NCBI GenBank assembly: GCA_964415605.1
Contig: CAYQBA010000176.1
Span: 1 to 9,495, forward strand
Direction of reading: 5' to 3'
Source of the DNA: UCB3 sp964415605
Lineage (GTDB): Bacteria; Chloroflexota; Anaerolineae; Epilineales; Epilineaceae
Length of the DNA: 9,495 nucleotides
Shown: positions 1 through 6,501 of the stretch, in pieces
How the letters are laid out: every line of letters starts with the position of its first letter
Position numbering within the stretch: the first letter of the stretch is position 1
Made by a program: the position numbers and the translations under genes
Notes under the pieces: model-generated
Told to the model about the DNA's origin: nothing
The model's database searches: none
The model's input: only the letters and a program-made list of their open reading frames with translations

Positions 1-276
1 CGCGGTCCGCACGGCGGGCGGCGGCGGCTGAGGGAGGCCGCGGGCGGCGTAGGCCCGGCCGAGGGTCTGCCAGTAGCGCAGCGCGGTCGACCAGCCGGCC
101 GGGCGCCGGAACGTCGCCGGGTCGAACGTGGCGGCGGGGTCCAGGCCCCGTCCGGTCTGCGCGACAGTGCTGCGCACCGGCCCGGCGCCGGCCACGGCGG
201 CCAGCGTGCCCACGAGCGCGGCGCGTGCGAGCCACGCAACGGTCACGCGGCGGCGGGCGGGATGTCGACGGGCCAT
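1..276 (-). CDS. Exported protein, N-terminal part only (runs off left edge)
   Basis: An open frame starts at the ATG whose complement is 274-276 and stays open for 92 codons to the window edge, so the C-terminus is missing. The N-terminus is a textbook signal peptide: an Arg-rich head (MARRHPARRR), a hydrophobic core at about residues 13-31 (VAWLARAALVGTLAAVAGAG) and small residues before a plausible signal peptidase I site near STVAQ (residues 36-40). There is no lipobox Cys. The visible mature part (LDPAATFDPATFRRPAGW, then WQTLGRAYAARGLPQPPPP) matches no family I can name. No Shine-Dalgarno sequence precedes the ATG, but a good promoter lies immediately upstream and predicts a leaderless mRNA. 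The signal peptide plus the fitting promoter make this a real gene; function is unknown. Confidence 0.7.
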   Translation of the reverse strand, partial: MARRHPARRRVTVAWLARAALVGTLAAVAGAGPVRSTVAQTGRGLDPAATFDPATFRRPAGWSTALRYWQTLGRAYAARGLPQPPPPAVRTA

Positions 277-284
277 GGCGCGGC

Positions 285-312
285 ATTGTAGCCGGGGCAG
301 GGGTGGAGTCAA
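285..312 (-). promoter_or_regulatory. Promoter of the left-edge exported-protein gene
   Basis: On the minus strand TTGACT (312-307) is followed by a 16-bp spacer and TACAAT (290-285). Only 8 nt separate the -10 box from the ATG at 276, so the expected start of transcription falls within 0-3 nt of the start codon. Together with the absence of a ribosome binding site this points to a leaderless transcript. The boxes are seen directly; the start point is inferred from normal sigma-70 spacing. Confidence 0.6.
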
Positions 313-338
313 AAGGGAGGCGGCGGGGAAGGTGAAGA

Positions 339-360
339 GGGGAGTGGGAGGCCACTCCTC
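339..360. terminator. Stem-loop in the divergent intergenic region, possible leftward terminator
   Basis: GGGGAGTGG (339-347) pairs with CCACTCCTC (352-360) around a GAGG loop: nine pairs with one G-U wobble when read on the plus strand. Read leftward it lies downstream of the Fic-like remnant and is followed by a pyrimidine-rich run (CCCTCTTCACCTTCCCC), but there is no clean T tract. It could be the leftover terminator of the decayed gene; this role is inferred from position only. Confidence 0.3.
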
Positions 361-464
361 ACTGGACGCATTCACTCCGTGCTGGACGGGTCGGCTCCAA
401 CGACGCATGCACCATTTCGGACGGCGCCGGGCTGCATCTCGACGGTGTCGGAGCGCATGGGAGC

Positions 465-620
465 CTATGTACCTTCGTTCAAGATCGCAAGGTAACGATC
501 GCACACCAAGCGTTGGAGTCGGCCTTCGAAGGCAAGCGGGGGCACCGGCGGCAGGTGGGCGGGCACAAAGGCACGAACCGACTCGTCGCCCGTGATGGTG
601 ACTTCGCAGTGACCGTCGAG
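465..620 (-). pseudogene. Remnant of a Fic/DOC-family N-terminal domain
   Basis: A minus-strand frame ending in TAG (467-465) reads CEVTITGDESVRAFVPAHLPP, then VPPLAFEGRLQRLVCDRY, then LAILNEGT. This resembles the Fic_N region found at the start of many Fic (AMP-transferase) proteins: a short strand, the hallmark xAFVPxPLPPxPPL, and a helix of the type LQxLLxxADRALxxLDG. The stop falls just where that helix ends, and nothing of the catalytic domain (HPFxxGNGR motif) is visible in the leftward sequence before the left-edge gene. No in-frame ATG or GTG with a ribosome binding site precedes the match; instead the DUF4386 promoter occupies that place. I read it as a decayed, non-functional fragment. 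The match comes from memory of the family pattern and is short, so chance similarity is possible. Confidence 0.4.
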
Positions 621-637
621 CGCGGGGAGGCGGGCAG

Positions 638-666
638 TTGACGCTAGCGTGCGTGTCGGGTATGCT
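638..666 (+). promoter_or_regulatory. Promoter of the DUF4386 gene
   Basis: TTGACG (638-643), a 17-bp spacer and TATGCT (661-666) form a near-consensus sigma-70-type promoter. Transcription should start near 673, giving a leader of about 84 nt before the ATG at 757. The gene downstream carries its own strong ribosome binding site. Confidence 0.65.
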
Positions 667-756
667 CGGGCGTGTGACGGGGCCCGTGCTTGCATCTTCG
701 ATCGCTTCGGCCACCCGCATCCTACACGGTCATCGACCAACGCCGAGGAGCACGAC

Positions 757-1509
757 ATGACGGGTCCATCCCAGCCCGAGACCGCCATCCGGATCGCCGA
801 CCCAACCAGGAAGTCCGCGTTTGTCACGGGCCTGCTCTACCTGATCACCTTCGCCGCCTCGATCCCCGCGGTCGTCCTGCTGAGCCCGATCCTCGACGAC
901 CCGAACTACGTCGTCGGTCCGGGCGCCGACATGCAGATCGGCCTCGCCGCCGTCCTCGACATGGTGAATGCCGTCGCCTGCATCGGCACCGCGGTCGCCG
1001 TCTTCTCGGTCGTCAAGCGGCAGCACGAGGGTCTGGCCCTCGGCTTCGTCACCACCCGCCTGCTGGAGGCCGCGATCATCGCCGCCGGCGTCGTGAGCCT
1101 GCTCGCGGTCGTCACACTGCGACAGGAAGGCGTCGCGGCGGGCGACGCGGGGTCCGCGGTCGTCGTCGGTCGAGCCCTGGTCGCCGTCCGCGACGGGACC
1201 TTCGTGCTCGGTCCGTGCCTCATGGCGGCGCTCAACGCCCTGATGTTCGGAACCCTGCTGTACCGCGCCCGTTTGATCCCGCGCGCGATCCCGGCGCTGG
1301 GGCTCGTCGGCGCGCCCGTGATGATCGCGTTCGTCATCTGTACCATGCTCGGTCTCACCGAGCTCGGCAGCACCTTCAACGCAATCGCGGGTGCCCCGTT
1401 CTTCATCTGGGAGCTGCTCGCCGGCCTGTGGATGGTCTTCAAGGGCTTCGACCGGTCCGCGCCGATCGTGGCCGCCGCGATGGCCGAGTCGAGCTTGCGG
1501 CGAGACTAG
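757..1509 (+). CDS. DUF4386 family integral membrane protein
   Basis: The 250-residue product is a polytopic membrane protein of the DUF4386 family, whose biochemical role is not established. It shows the family's typical features: the opening TGLLYLITFAASIPA (residues 24-38), the central FGTLLYRARLIPRAIPALGLVGAP block (164-187) and a closing FFIWELLAGLWMVFKGF (215-231). About six membrane spans can be placed at residues 21-43, 62-84, 98-120, 148-168, 178-200 and 210-229. The open frame extends 36 codons further upstream, but the ATG at 757 is preferred: GAGGAG (745-750) lies 6 nt before it, the hydrophobic family region follows at once, and the upstream extension would overlap the promoter. 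It is monocistronic and converges on the SEC-C gene. Family assignment is confident; function is unknown. Confidence 0.88.
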   Translation: MTGPSQPETAIRIADPTRKSAFVTGLLYLITFAASIPAVVLLSPILDDPNYVVGPGADMQIGLAAVLDMVNAVACIGTAVAVFSVVKRQHEGLALGFVTTRLLEAAIIAAGVVSLLAVVTLRQEGVAAGDAGSAVVVGRALVAVRDGTFVLGPCLMAALNALMFGTLLYRARLIPRAIPALGLVGAPVMIAFVICTMLGLTELGSTFNAIAGAPFFIWELLAGLWMVFKGFDRSAPIVAAAMAESSLRRD

Positions 1510-1520
1510 TGCGCCCGCCC

Positions 1521-1537
1521 CGCGGGGTCTCCCCGCG
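1521..1537. terminator. Perfect GC hairpin in the convergent junction, probable bidirectional terminator
   Basis: CGCGGGG (1521-1527), loop TCT, CCCCGCG (1531-1537): a perfect 7-bp stem 12 nt after the DUF4386 stop and 43 nt beyond the SEC-C stop. Neither side has a T tract. A competing pairing exists between GGTCTC (1526-1531) and GAGACC (1545-1550). Being symmetrical and lying between converging genes, it may end transcription from both sides. Confidence 0.45.
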
Positions 1538-1579
1538 AGCGCTTGAGACCTCCGGTGCGTACGAGCGCCGGCCCGCCCC

Positions 1580-2257
1580 TCACCGCACGCTGCGGATCAC
1601 GACATCCCGCAACAGCGGCGACACCGGCGCCTCCGGATCGACCGCCCGGTCCGCGCACGTCGCCAGCACGTACGCCTCCTTCAGCCGGCCCTCGTCCACC
1701 AGATCCGGCACCCGCGCCAGCACCGCCTCACGGAAGTTCGCCCGGTCGTCGTCGTCGAGCGTGAGCGCCACCCCCCGCGCCGCGTACTCCCGCAGCGCGT
1801 CGGCCGCCGCCGGCGGCGCGCCGAGCTGCATGCGCACCTTGCGCGCGTTCGCCTTGGTCAGCTCGAAGCGGCTGTAGTACGGGTCGCGCCCGAGGTCCGC
1901 CGCCACCGCCTCGAACTCATCCGGGTGCGCGTCGAAGTGCCGCGCCCAGCGGTCCTGTTCCGGCGCCAGCCGCGCCAACGCCTCGTCGGCCAGCTTGCGC
2001 TGCCGCCACAGGTCCGTCAGCGTCGCCCGCGTCGCCTCCGGCACCGGCCCCGCCGGCAGCGCCCGGCCCGTGCTCGACTGGTACAGCTCACGCATCTCCG
2101 CGTCCGACGGGTGCCCCAGCGCCTCGAGCCGCGCGTCGCGCGCCTTGTCGGCATCCGCGCGCGCGCCCGCCGCCGCCCGGTCCGCCGCCCAGTGACAGCT
2201 CTTGTACTTCTTGCCGCTGCCGCAGTGGCAGGGGTCGTTCCGCCCGGGGAGAGACAT
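1580..2257 (-). CDS. SEC-C motif (zinc-binding) protein, last gene of the kor cluster
   Basis: The 225-residue product begins with a SEC-C motif: PGRNDPCHCGSGKKYKSCHW (residues 4-23), with zinc ligands Cys10, Cys12, Cys21 and His22 in the CxC-x8-CH pattern known from the SecA C-terminus. Here the motif is at the N-terminus and no SecA domain follows. The remainder is charged and helical, Ala/Asp/Arg-rich, without membrane segments; I do not recognise a catalytic domain. SEC-C motifs bind zinc and in SecA contact SecB or the ribosome; in such small proteins the partner is unknown. The ATG is 10 nt after the korB stop, and a TGAGG overlapping that stop acts as ribosome binding site with 8-nt spacing, so the two genes are likely translationally coupled. 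Its role near KorAB (for example metal handling) is speculation. Confidence 0.85.
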   Translation of the reverse strand: MSLPGRNDPCHCGSGKKYKSCHWAADRAAAGARADADKARDARLEALGHPSDAEMRELYQSSTGRALPAGPVPEATRATLTDLWRQRKLADEALARLAPEQDRWARHFDAHPDEFEAVAADLGRDPYYSRFELTKANARKVRMQLGAPPAAADALREYAARGVALTLDDDDRANFREAVLARVPDLVDEGRLKEAYVLATCADRAVDPEAPVSPLLRDVVIRSVR

Positions 2258-2267
2258 CCGCCGCGCC

Positions 2268-3320
2268 TCAGGCGTGCCCGTTGCGGCCGTTGGCCCCCGG
2301 CCCGGCCACCTTCCACGTCTCCGACGCGTAGTACAGCTTCTTCAGCGAGCCCTTGCCCCGGTTGGCCGTCGCCTGCGCGATCTGCCCCATGACCGCCTCG
2401 ACGTACGATGGCCGCTCCACCGAGCGGAACACCCCCATCGGCACCGGGAAGTCCGGGTAGTCCATGCGGCTGAGCATGAAGGCCAGGTGCGGGCTGTCGG
2501 TGTGCGCGTCGTGCACCAGGATCTGGTCCATCGGCGTATCCTCGAGCGACACCACCTCCGGCATCATCCCGTTGACCCGGATGCCCTTGTCGCGCTGCTT
2601 GCCGAACACCATCGGCTGACCGTGCGCGAGGAACAGCTGCCGGTCGTCGACGAACTCCGGCGCCGCGATGTACTCCCACGCCTTGTCGTTGAAGATGTTG
2701 CAGTTCTGGTAGATCTCGAGGAACGACGTCCCGTTGTGCGTCACCGCCTGGCGCAGCACCTCCACCATGTGCTTCGACTGGACGTCCACCGTGCGCGCCA
2801 CGAACGTCGCCTCGCTGGCCAGCGCCACGCTGATCGGGTTCAGCCCCTGCTCCACCGAGCCCATCGGCGTCGACTTCGTGCGGTGCCCCGGCAGCGACGT
2901 CGGCGAGTACTGCCCCTTGGTCAACCCGTAGATCCGGTTGTTGAAGAGCAGGATGTTGATGTTCATGTTGCGGCGGCACGCGTGCAGCGTGTGGTTGCCG
3001 CCGATCGACAGCCCGTCGCCGTCGCCGGTGACGACGAAGATCGTCAGGTCCGGGTTGGCCAGCTGCAGCCCGGTGGCCAGCGTCGGCGCCCGCCCGTGGA
3101 TGCTGTGGATGCCGTACGTGTTCATGTAGTACGGGAACCGGCTCGAGCACCCGATGCCCGAGATGAACACGATCTTCTCGCGCGGGATCCCGAGCTCCGG
3201 CATCACGCGCTGGACGCCCGCCAGGATGGCGTAGTCGCCGCAGCCCGGGCACCACCGGACAGTCTGGTCGCTCTTGAAGTCCTTGGCCGTCAACGGCGCC
3301 AAGGCGATGGTGTCAGTCAT
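2268..3320 (-). CDS. korB: 2-oxoglutarate (2-oxoacid):ferredoxin oxidoreductase, beta subunit
   Basis: KorB carries the thiamine diphosphate and a [4Fe-4S] cluster of the enzyme that oxidatively decarboxylates a 2-oxoacid with CoA, reducing ferredoxin; with 2-oxoglutarate the product is succinyl-CoA. The 350 residues show RWCPGCGD (22-29), GIGCSSR (55-61), the ThDP/Mg motif GDGDGLSIGGNH (99-110) and FNNRIYGLTKGQ (126-137). Cys24, Cys27, Cys58 and Cys207 have the spacing of the cluster ligands known from Sulfolobus-type beta subunits. The length fits the family. GGAGGA ends 6 nt before the ATG. It lies 81 nt downstream of korA, the fixed order in these operons. GDGDGLSIGGNH and a fused partner KorA resemble the 2-oxoglutarate type known from mycobacteria; pyruvate or a broad 2-oxoacid range cannot be excluded from sequence alone. 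Confidence 0.94.
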   Translation of the reverse strand: MTDTIALAPLTAKDFKSDQTVRWCPGCGDYAILAGVQRVMPELGIPREKIVFISGIGCSSRFPYYMNTYGIHSIHGRAPTLATGLQLANPDLTIFVVTGDGDGLSIGGNHTLHACRRNMNINILLFNNRIYGLTKGQYSPTSLPGHRTKSTPMGSVEQGLNPISVALASEATFVARTVDVQSKHMVEVLRQAVTHNGTSFLEIYQNCNIFNDKAWEYIAAPEFVDDRQLFLAHGQPMVFGKQRDKGIRVNGMMPEVVSLEDTPMDQILVHDAHTDSPHLAFMLSRMDYPDFPVPMGVFRSVERPSYVEAVMGQIAQATANRGKGSLKKLYYASETWKVAGPGANGRNGHA

Positions 3321-3342
3321 GCGCGTCCTCCGCTCTGTCGTC

Positions 3343-3401
3343 GGCCCGCCCGCGGGCCTGTCCGCTCAACGTCGTCGATCGCCGCCGGCAGCCCGCCGGC
3401 G
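3343..3401 (-). other. Two stem-loops between korA and korB
   Basis: The 81-nt gap contains two GC hairpins. One is GGCCCG (3343-3348) with CGGGCC (3353-3358) around a 4-nt loop. The other is CGCCGGC (3383-3389) with GCCGGCG (3395-3401) around AGCCC, placed directly at the korA stop. Neither has a T tract and the two subunits are needed together, so I read them as intercistronic structures, perhaps affecting mRNA stability, rather than terminators. Confidence 0.35.
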
Positions 3402-5297
3402 CTACGCCAGCTCCGCGCGGATGCGCGCCAGCACCTCGCCCACCCGGAACGGCTGGGCCTGCAGGTTCGGCATCGAGATCACCGGCTTCATGAAGCGCCC
3501 CTGGATCAGCAGCGCCAGCTGGCCGCCGTTCTGCTCCGGCAAGAGCACCCGTTCGAAGCGCCCGAGGATCGCCTCGAGGTTGCGCGGGAACGGGTTCATG
3601 TGGCGCAGGTGCGCGTGGCCGATCGGCAGCCCTTCCTCCAGCGCGTTGATCGCGGCCTGGCGCATCGTGCCGTAGGTCCCGCCCCAGCTGAGCACGAGCA
3701 GCTTGCCCGTCTGGTGGCCGAACACCTCCTGCTCCGGGATCCACTCCGCCAGCTTCGCCACCTTGGCCGCGCGGTCGAGGTTCATCCGCTCGTTGTCGTC
3801 CGGGTCGTACGACACGTTGCCGGTGCCGGGCTGCTTGGCCAGGCCGCCGATGCGGTGCTCGAGGCCCGCCGTGCCCGGCACCGCCCACGGCCGCGCCATC
3901 GTCGCGTCGTCGCGCACGTAGGGCAGGAACCCGTGGTCCTCCGCCCCGCCCGCGCCCGCCGCCGGCGGGTGGGTGACGACGATCGGCTCGAGCGCGTCCG
4001 GATCGGGGATGTTCCACGGCTCGGCGCTGTTGGCCAGGAAGCCGTCGGAGAGCACCACCACCGGCGTCATCGCGCGGATCGCCATCCGGAACGCCTCGAC
4101 CGTGACGTCGAAGCAATCCGCCGGCGTGGCCGGGGCCAGGACCGGCATCGGGCTCTCGCCGTTGCGCCCGAAGAGCACCTGCAGGAGGTCCGCCTGCTCC
4201 GGCTTGGTCGGCAGCCCCGTGCTCGGGCCGCCGCGCTGCACGTCGACGATGACCATCGGCAGCTCGAGCACGACGGCCAGGTTCATCGCCTCGCTCTTCA
4301 GGGCGATGCCCGGCCCGCTGGTGCCGGTCACCGCCATCGCCCCGCCGAACGCCGCGCCGATGGCCGCGCCCATGGCGGCGATCTCGTCCTCCGCCTGGAA
4401 CGTGCGAACGTCGAACTGCTTCAGGGCGGCCAGGCTGTGCAGGATGTCGCTGGCCGGCGTGATGGGGTAGCTGCAGTACACGAGCGGCTTGCCAGCCAGC
4501 TGCGCGGCCGTGACCAGCCCGATCGCCACGGCCTCGTTGCCGGTGATCTTGCGGTACGTGCCCGCCGGCAGGGCCGCCGGCGCCACCCGGAAGCGGAGCT
4601 GGAACGCCTCGGTCGTCTCGCCGTAGTGGTAGCCGGCGTTCAGCGCCCGCAGGTTGGCCTCGATGATCTCGGGGCGGCCCTTGAACTTCGCGTTGATCCA
4701 GTCGATGGTGGCCGTCAGCGGCCGGTCGTAGATCCAGAACGTCAGCCCCAGCGCGAACATGTTCTTGGACCGGTCGATCTGCTTGGTGGTCAGGCTGGGG
4801 ATGTCGGCCAGCGCGTCGCGGTTGAGCTTGGTCAGCGGCACCTGGATCAGGCGGAAGCCGGCCAGCGAGCCGTCCTCGAGCGGGCTGACCTCGTAGCCGG
4901 CCTTCTTGAGGTTGGGGCCCTTGAACTCGTCGCTGTTGGCGATGATGGTGCCGCCGGGCTTAAGCTCGCGCAGCGCCGCCTTCAGCGCCGCCGGGTTCAT
5001 CGCGACCAGGACGTCGGCCACGTCGCCCGGCGTGAAGATGTCGTGGTTCGAGAAGTGGACCTGAAAGCCGCTGACCCCGGCCAGCGTGCCGGCCGGCGCG
5101 CGGATCTCGGCCGGGAAGTCCGGGAACGTGCTGATGTCGTTGCCGACGATGGCCGCCGTGTCGGTGAACTGCGTGCCGGTGAGCTGCATGCCGTCGCCGG
5201 AGTCGCCGGCGAACCGGATGACGACGGACTCGACCTCTTCGATCCGGCCGTTGGCGTGCCCCGCGGGGGCCGCGGCGGTCAAGCTGGTATCTGCCAT
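3402..5297 (-). CDS. korA: 2-oxoglutarate (2-oxoacid):ferredoxin oxidoreductase, fused gamma-alpha subunit
   Basis: KorA supplies the CoA-binding gamma domain and the pyrimidine-binding alpha domain that complete KorB's active site. The product is 631 residues from the chosen start. The gamma domain comes first (about 23-195) with IRFAGDSGDGMQLTG at 27-41. The alpha domain follows from about residue 250, with the conserved YPITPASD (277-284), TSGPG (326-330) and RGGPSTGLPTKPEQADL (355-371), and a C-terminal transketolase-like part (LVLSWGGTYG at 534-543, MNPFPRN at 567-573). No ferredoxin (delta) domain is present. The ATG at 5297 is chosen because AGGAG lies 8 nt upstream; an ATG seven codons earlier would place that site inside the gene. 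It opens the korA-korB-SEC-C unit and has its own promoter. Size and order match actinobacterial KorAB. Substrate preference is inferred. Confidence 0.94.
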   Translation of the reverse strand: MADTSLTAAAPAGHANGRIEEVESVVIRFAGDSGDGMQLTGTQFTDTAAIVGNDISTFPDFPAEIRAPAGTLAGVSGFQVHFSNHDIFTPGDVADVLVAMNPAALKAALRELKPGGTIIANSDEFKGPNLKKAGYEVSPLEDGSLAGFRLIQVPLTKLNRDALADIPSLTTKQIDRSKNMFALGLTFWIYDRPLTATIDWINAKFKGRPEIIEANLRALNAGYHYGETTEAFQLRFRVAPAALPAGTYRKITGNEAVAIGLVTAAQLAGKPLVYCSYPITPASDILHSLAALKQFDVRTFQAEDEIAAMGAAIGAAFGGAMAVTGTSGPGIALKSEAMNLAVVLELPMVIVDVQRGGPSTGLPTKPEQADLLQVLFGRNGESPMPVLAPATPADCFDVTVEAFRMAIRAMTPVVVLSDGFLANSAEPWNIPDPDALEPIVVTHPPAAGAGGAEDHGFLPYVRDDATMARPWAVPGTAGLEHRIGGLAKQPGTGNVSYDPDDNERMNLDRAAKVAKLAEWIPEQEVFGHQTGKLLVLSWGGTYGTMRQAAINALEEGLPIGHAHLRHMNPFPRNLEAILGRFERVLLPEQNGGQLALLIQGRFMKPVISMPNLQAQPFRVGEVLARIRAELA

Positions 5298-5372
5298 GAT
5301 TGCGTCTCCTACACCCAATTAAACGGATCGACCCCACCATTCGATGCGGGTGGTCGTCGTCACCAACCGCTC

Positions 5373-5401
5373 ATTGTCGGCCTGGCCGCCGGCGCGGTCA
5401 A
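5373..5401 (-). promoter_or_regulatory. Promoter of the korA-korB-SEC-C unit
   Basis: On the minus strand TTGACC (5401-5396), a 17-bp spacer and GACAAT (5378-5373). Transcription should start near 5366, giving a leader of roughly 70 nt before the korA ATG. It lies in the 127-nt gap after the nitrilase gene, so kor expression need not depend on that gene. Confidence 0.6.
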
Positions 5402-5412
5402 CTCCTCGGCGG

Positions 5413-5427
5413 TAAATTCTAAGTTTA
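5413..5427. promoter_or_regulatory. AT-rich imperfect palindrome upstream of the kor promoter
   Basis: TAAATTCTAAGTTTA is a 15-bp near-palindrome (TAAA/TTTA ends intact, one central mismatch and one G-U pair), conspicuous in very GC-rich surroundings. It overlaps the nitrilase stop codon and its centre lies about 54 bp upstream of the predicted kor start, a usual place for an activator site. Binding by a regulator is inference; it may simply be an AT-rich UP-like element. Confidence 0.3.
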
Positions 5428-6408
5428 TGCCCCCGCCGCGCCAACATCCGGCATCGCGCCCGGCCCGCTGTCCGGCGGGCCTTCCGCCACCGCCACCCCC
5501 GCGCCGTCCCATGGCCCGGGCCACGCCTCGGCCAACCCGGCGCGCCGCAGCCGGCGTACCGCGTCCACCGGCACGCCGCGCGCCACGAGCATCGGCCCGG
5601 CGCCCTCGCCCCCGGCCGTCGGCTCCAGCCACGCATGCACGCCCGTCGATCCCAGGGCCGCCTCGCACGGCACGAACACCGCGGCGCCCCCGACGTTCGC
5701 CGTCGCCTCGCCGAGCCGCACCTGCGTGCCGACCGTCCCGACCACCGCCACCGGGCACATCAGCTCGACGGCGCGCGCCTTGGCGCAGTCGAACACGCGG
5801 CGGCGGCCGCTCGGCCGGCTGGTCATCGACGGCACGAGCACGAGGTCGAGGTCCAGGGGCTGCAGCCGCGCCGCAAGCGCCGGCTGCTCGACGTCGAGGC
5901 AGACGACGACGGCGAGCCGCAGGCCGCGCCATGCGACGATCGTCACACGGTCGCCCGGCGCCAGGCACGCCCACGTGGCCGCGTCGCGCTCGATGGGCGT
6001 GAGGCAGAGCTTGTCCTGAGTCACGTGCCGGCCATCCGGGAGGAAGAGGTGCGCGCGGTTGCGCAGCTCCCCGCCGCTCTCGGCCGCCGGCATCGTCCCC
6101 GCGAGGAGCGCCACGCCGTGGCGCCCGGCGAGCGCGGGCAGGCGCGGCAGCACGGCCTCCGCCTGGCGCGCCAGCCAGGCCGCCTCGCCGGTGATCGGCA
6201 CCGCGTCGGGCGCGAACGTCAGCCAGCGCAGGCAGGCGTACTCCGGCAGCATCAAGAGGTCGGCGCCCGCGGCCGAGCATTGCGCCAGCCGCGCGTCAAC
6301 GTCCGCGACCCATGCATCGAGGCCCGCCACCGGGCGGGCGACGTCGGCGGCCCACAGCGCGATCGTGAGGGTCGCGGAGCGATCGGGTGGGATGGCGTGA
6401 GATGACAT
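5425..6408 (-). CDS. Nitrilase-superfamily (carbon-nitrogen) hydrolase
   Basis: The 327-residue product has the full catalytic set of the nitrilase superfamily, which hydrolyses amide, nitrile or carbamoyl C-N bonds: Glu56 in LLMLPEYA, Lys133 and the second Glu140 in DKLCLTPIE, and the nucleophile Cys170 in VVVCLDVEQP. Later family blocks include VLVPSMTS (about 190-197) and the CAKARAVE helix (about 208-215). The last 65 or so residues are Ala/Gly/Pro-rich and weakly conserved in appearance. An in-frame TGA (6429-6427) restricts the start to GTG at 6414 or ATG at 6408; the ATG is preferred because an AGG lies 9 nt upstream, but the ribosome binding site is poor either way. Substrate is not predictable. 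It precedes korA by 127 nt on the same strand but korA has its own promoter. Confidence 0.86.
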   Translation of the reverse strand: MSSHAIPPDRSATLTIALWAADVARPVAGLDAWVADVDARLAQCSAAGADLLMLPEYACLRWLTFAPDAVPITGEAAWLARQAEAVLPRLPALAGRHGVALLAGTMPAAESGGELRNRAHLFLPDGRHVTQDKLCLTPIERDAATWACLAPGDRVTIVAWRGLRLAVVVCLDVEQPALAARLQPLDLDLVLVPSMTSRPSGRRRVFDCAKARAVELMCPVAVVGTVGTQVRLGEATANVGGAAVFVPCEAALGSTGVHAWLEPTAGGEGAGPMLVARGVPVDAVRRLRRAGLAEAWPGPWDGAGVAVAEGPPDSGPGAMPDVGAAGA

Positions 6409-6492
6409 GGGCACGGGCCTGGCCGGTCACGCGCGCGGCGCGCGCGGCGTTAGAACACTTGTTGCAGGCGCCCGCCGCCGGTGGAGCGGGTG

Positions 6493-6501
6493 TGATAGAA
6501 T
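6493..6501 (+). promoter_or_regulatory. Extended -10 promoter of the GNAT gene
   Basis: TGA followed by TAGAAT (6496-6501) makes a TGn-extended -10 box; no convincing -35 lies 16-18 bp upstream, which extended -10 promoters tolerate. The start would be near 6508, leaving a leader of about 134 nt before the ATG at 6642. The identification rests on one element only. Confidence 0.4.

Noticed and set aside
128..595. A 155-codon plus-strand frame near the left edge
   Set aside because: It overlaps the signal-peptide gene antisense and is Arg/Ala-rich without a ribosome binding site or motif.
649..756. An N-terminal extension of the DUF4386 protein
   Set aside because: It would begin within the promoter spacer and lacks a ribosome binding site, while the ATG at 757 has GAGGAG at ideal spacing.
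2202..6002. A 1266-codon open frame on the plus strand over the kor and nitrilase genes
   Set aside because: It is the antisense shadow of well-supported KorB, KorA and nitrilase genes; its translation is Arg/His/Val-rich low-complexity sequence without any domain, as expected in very GC-rich DNA.
6427..6460. GC-rich tandem GCGCGCGGC units upstream of the nitrilase gene
   Set aside because: Only two copies, within the general alternation of G and C here; not enough to call a repeat or operator.
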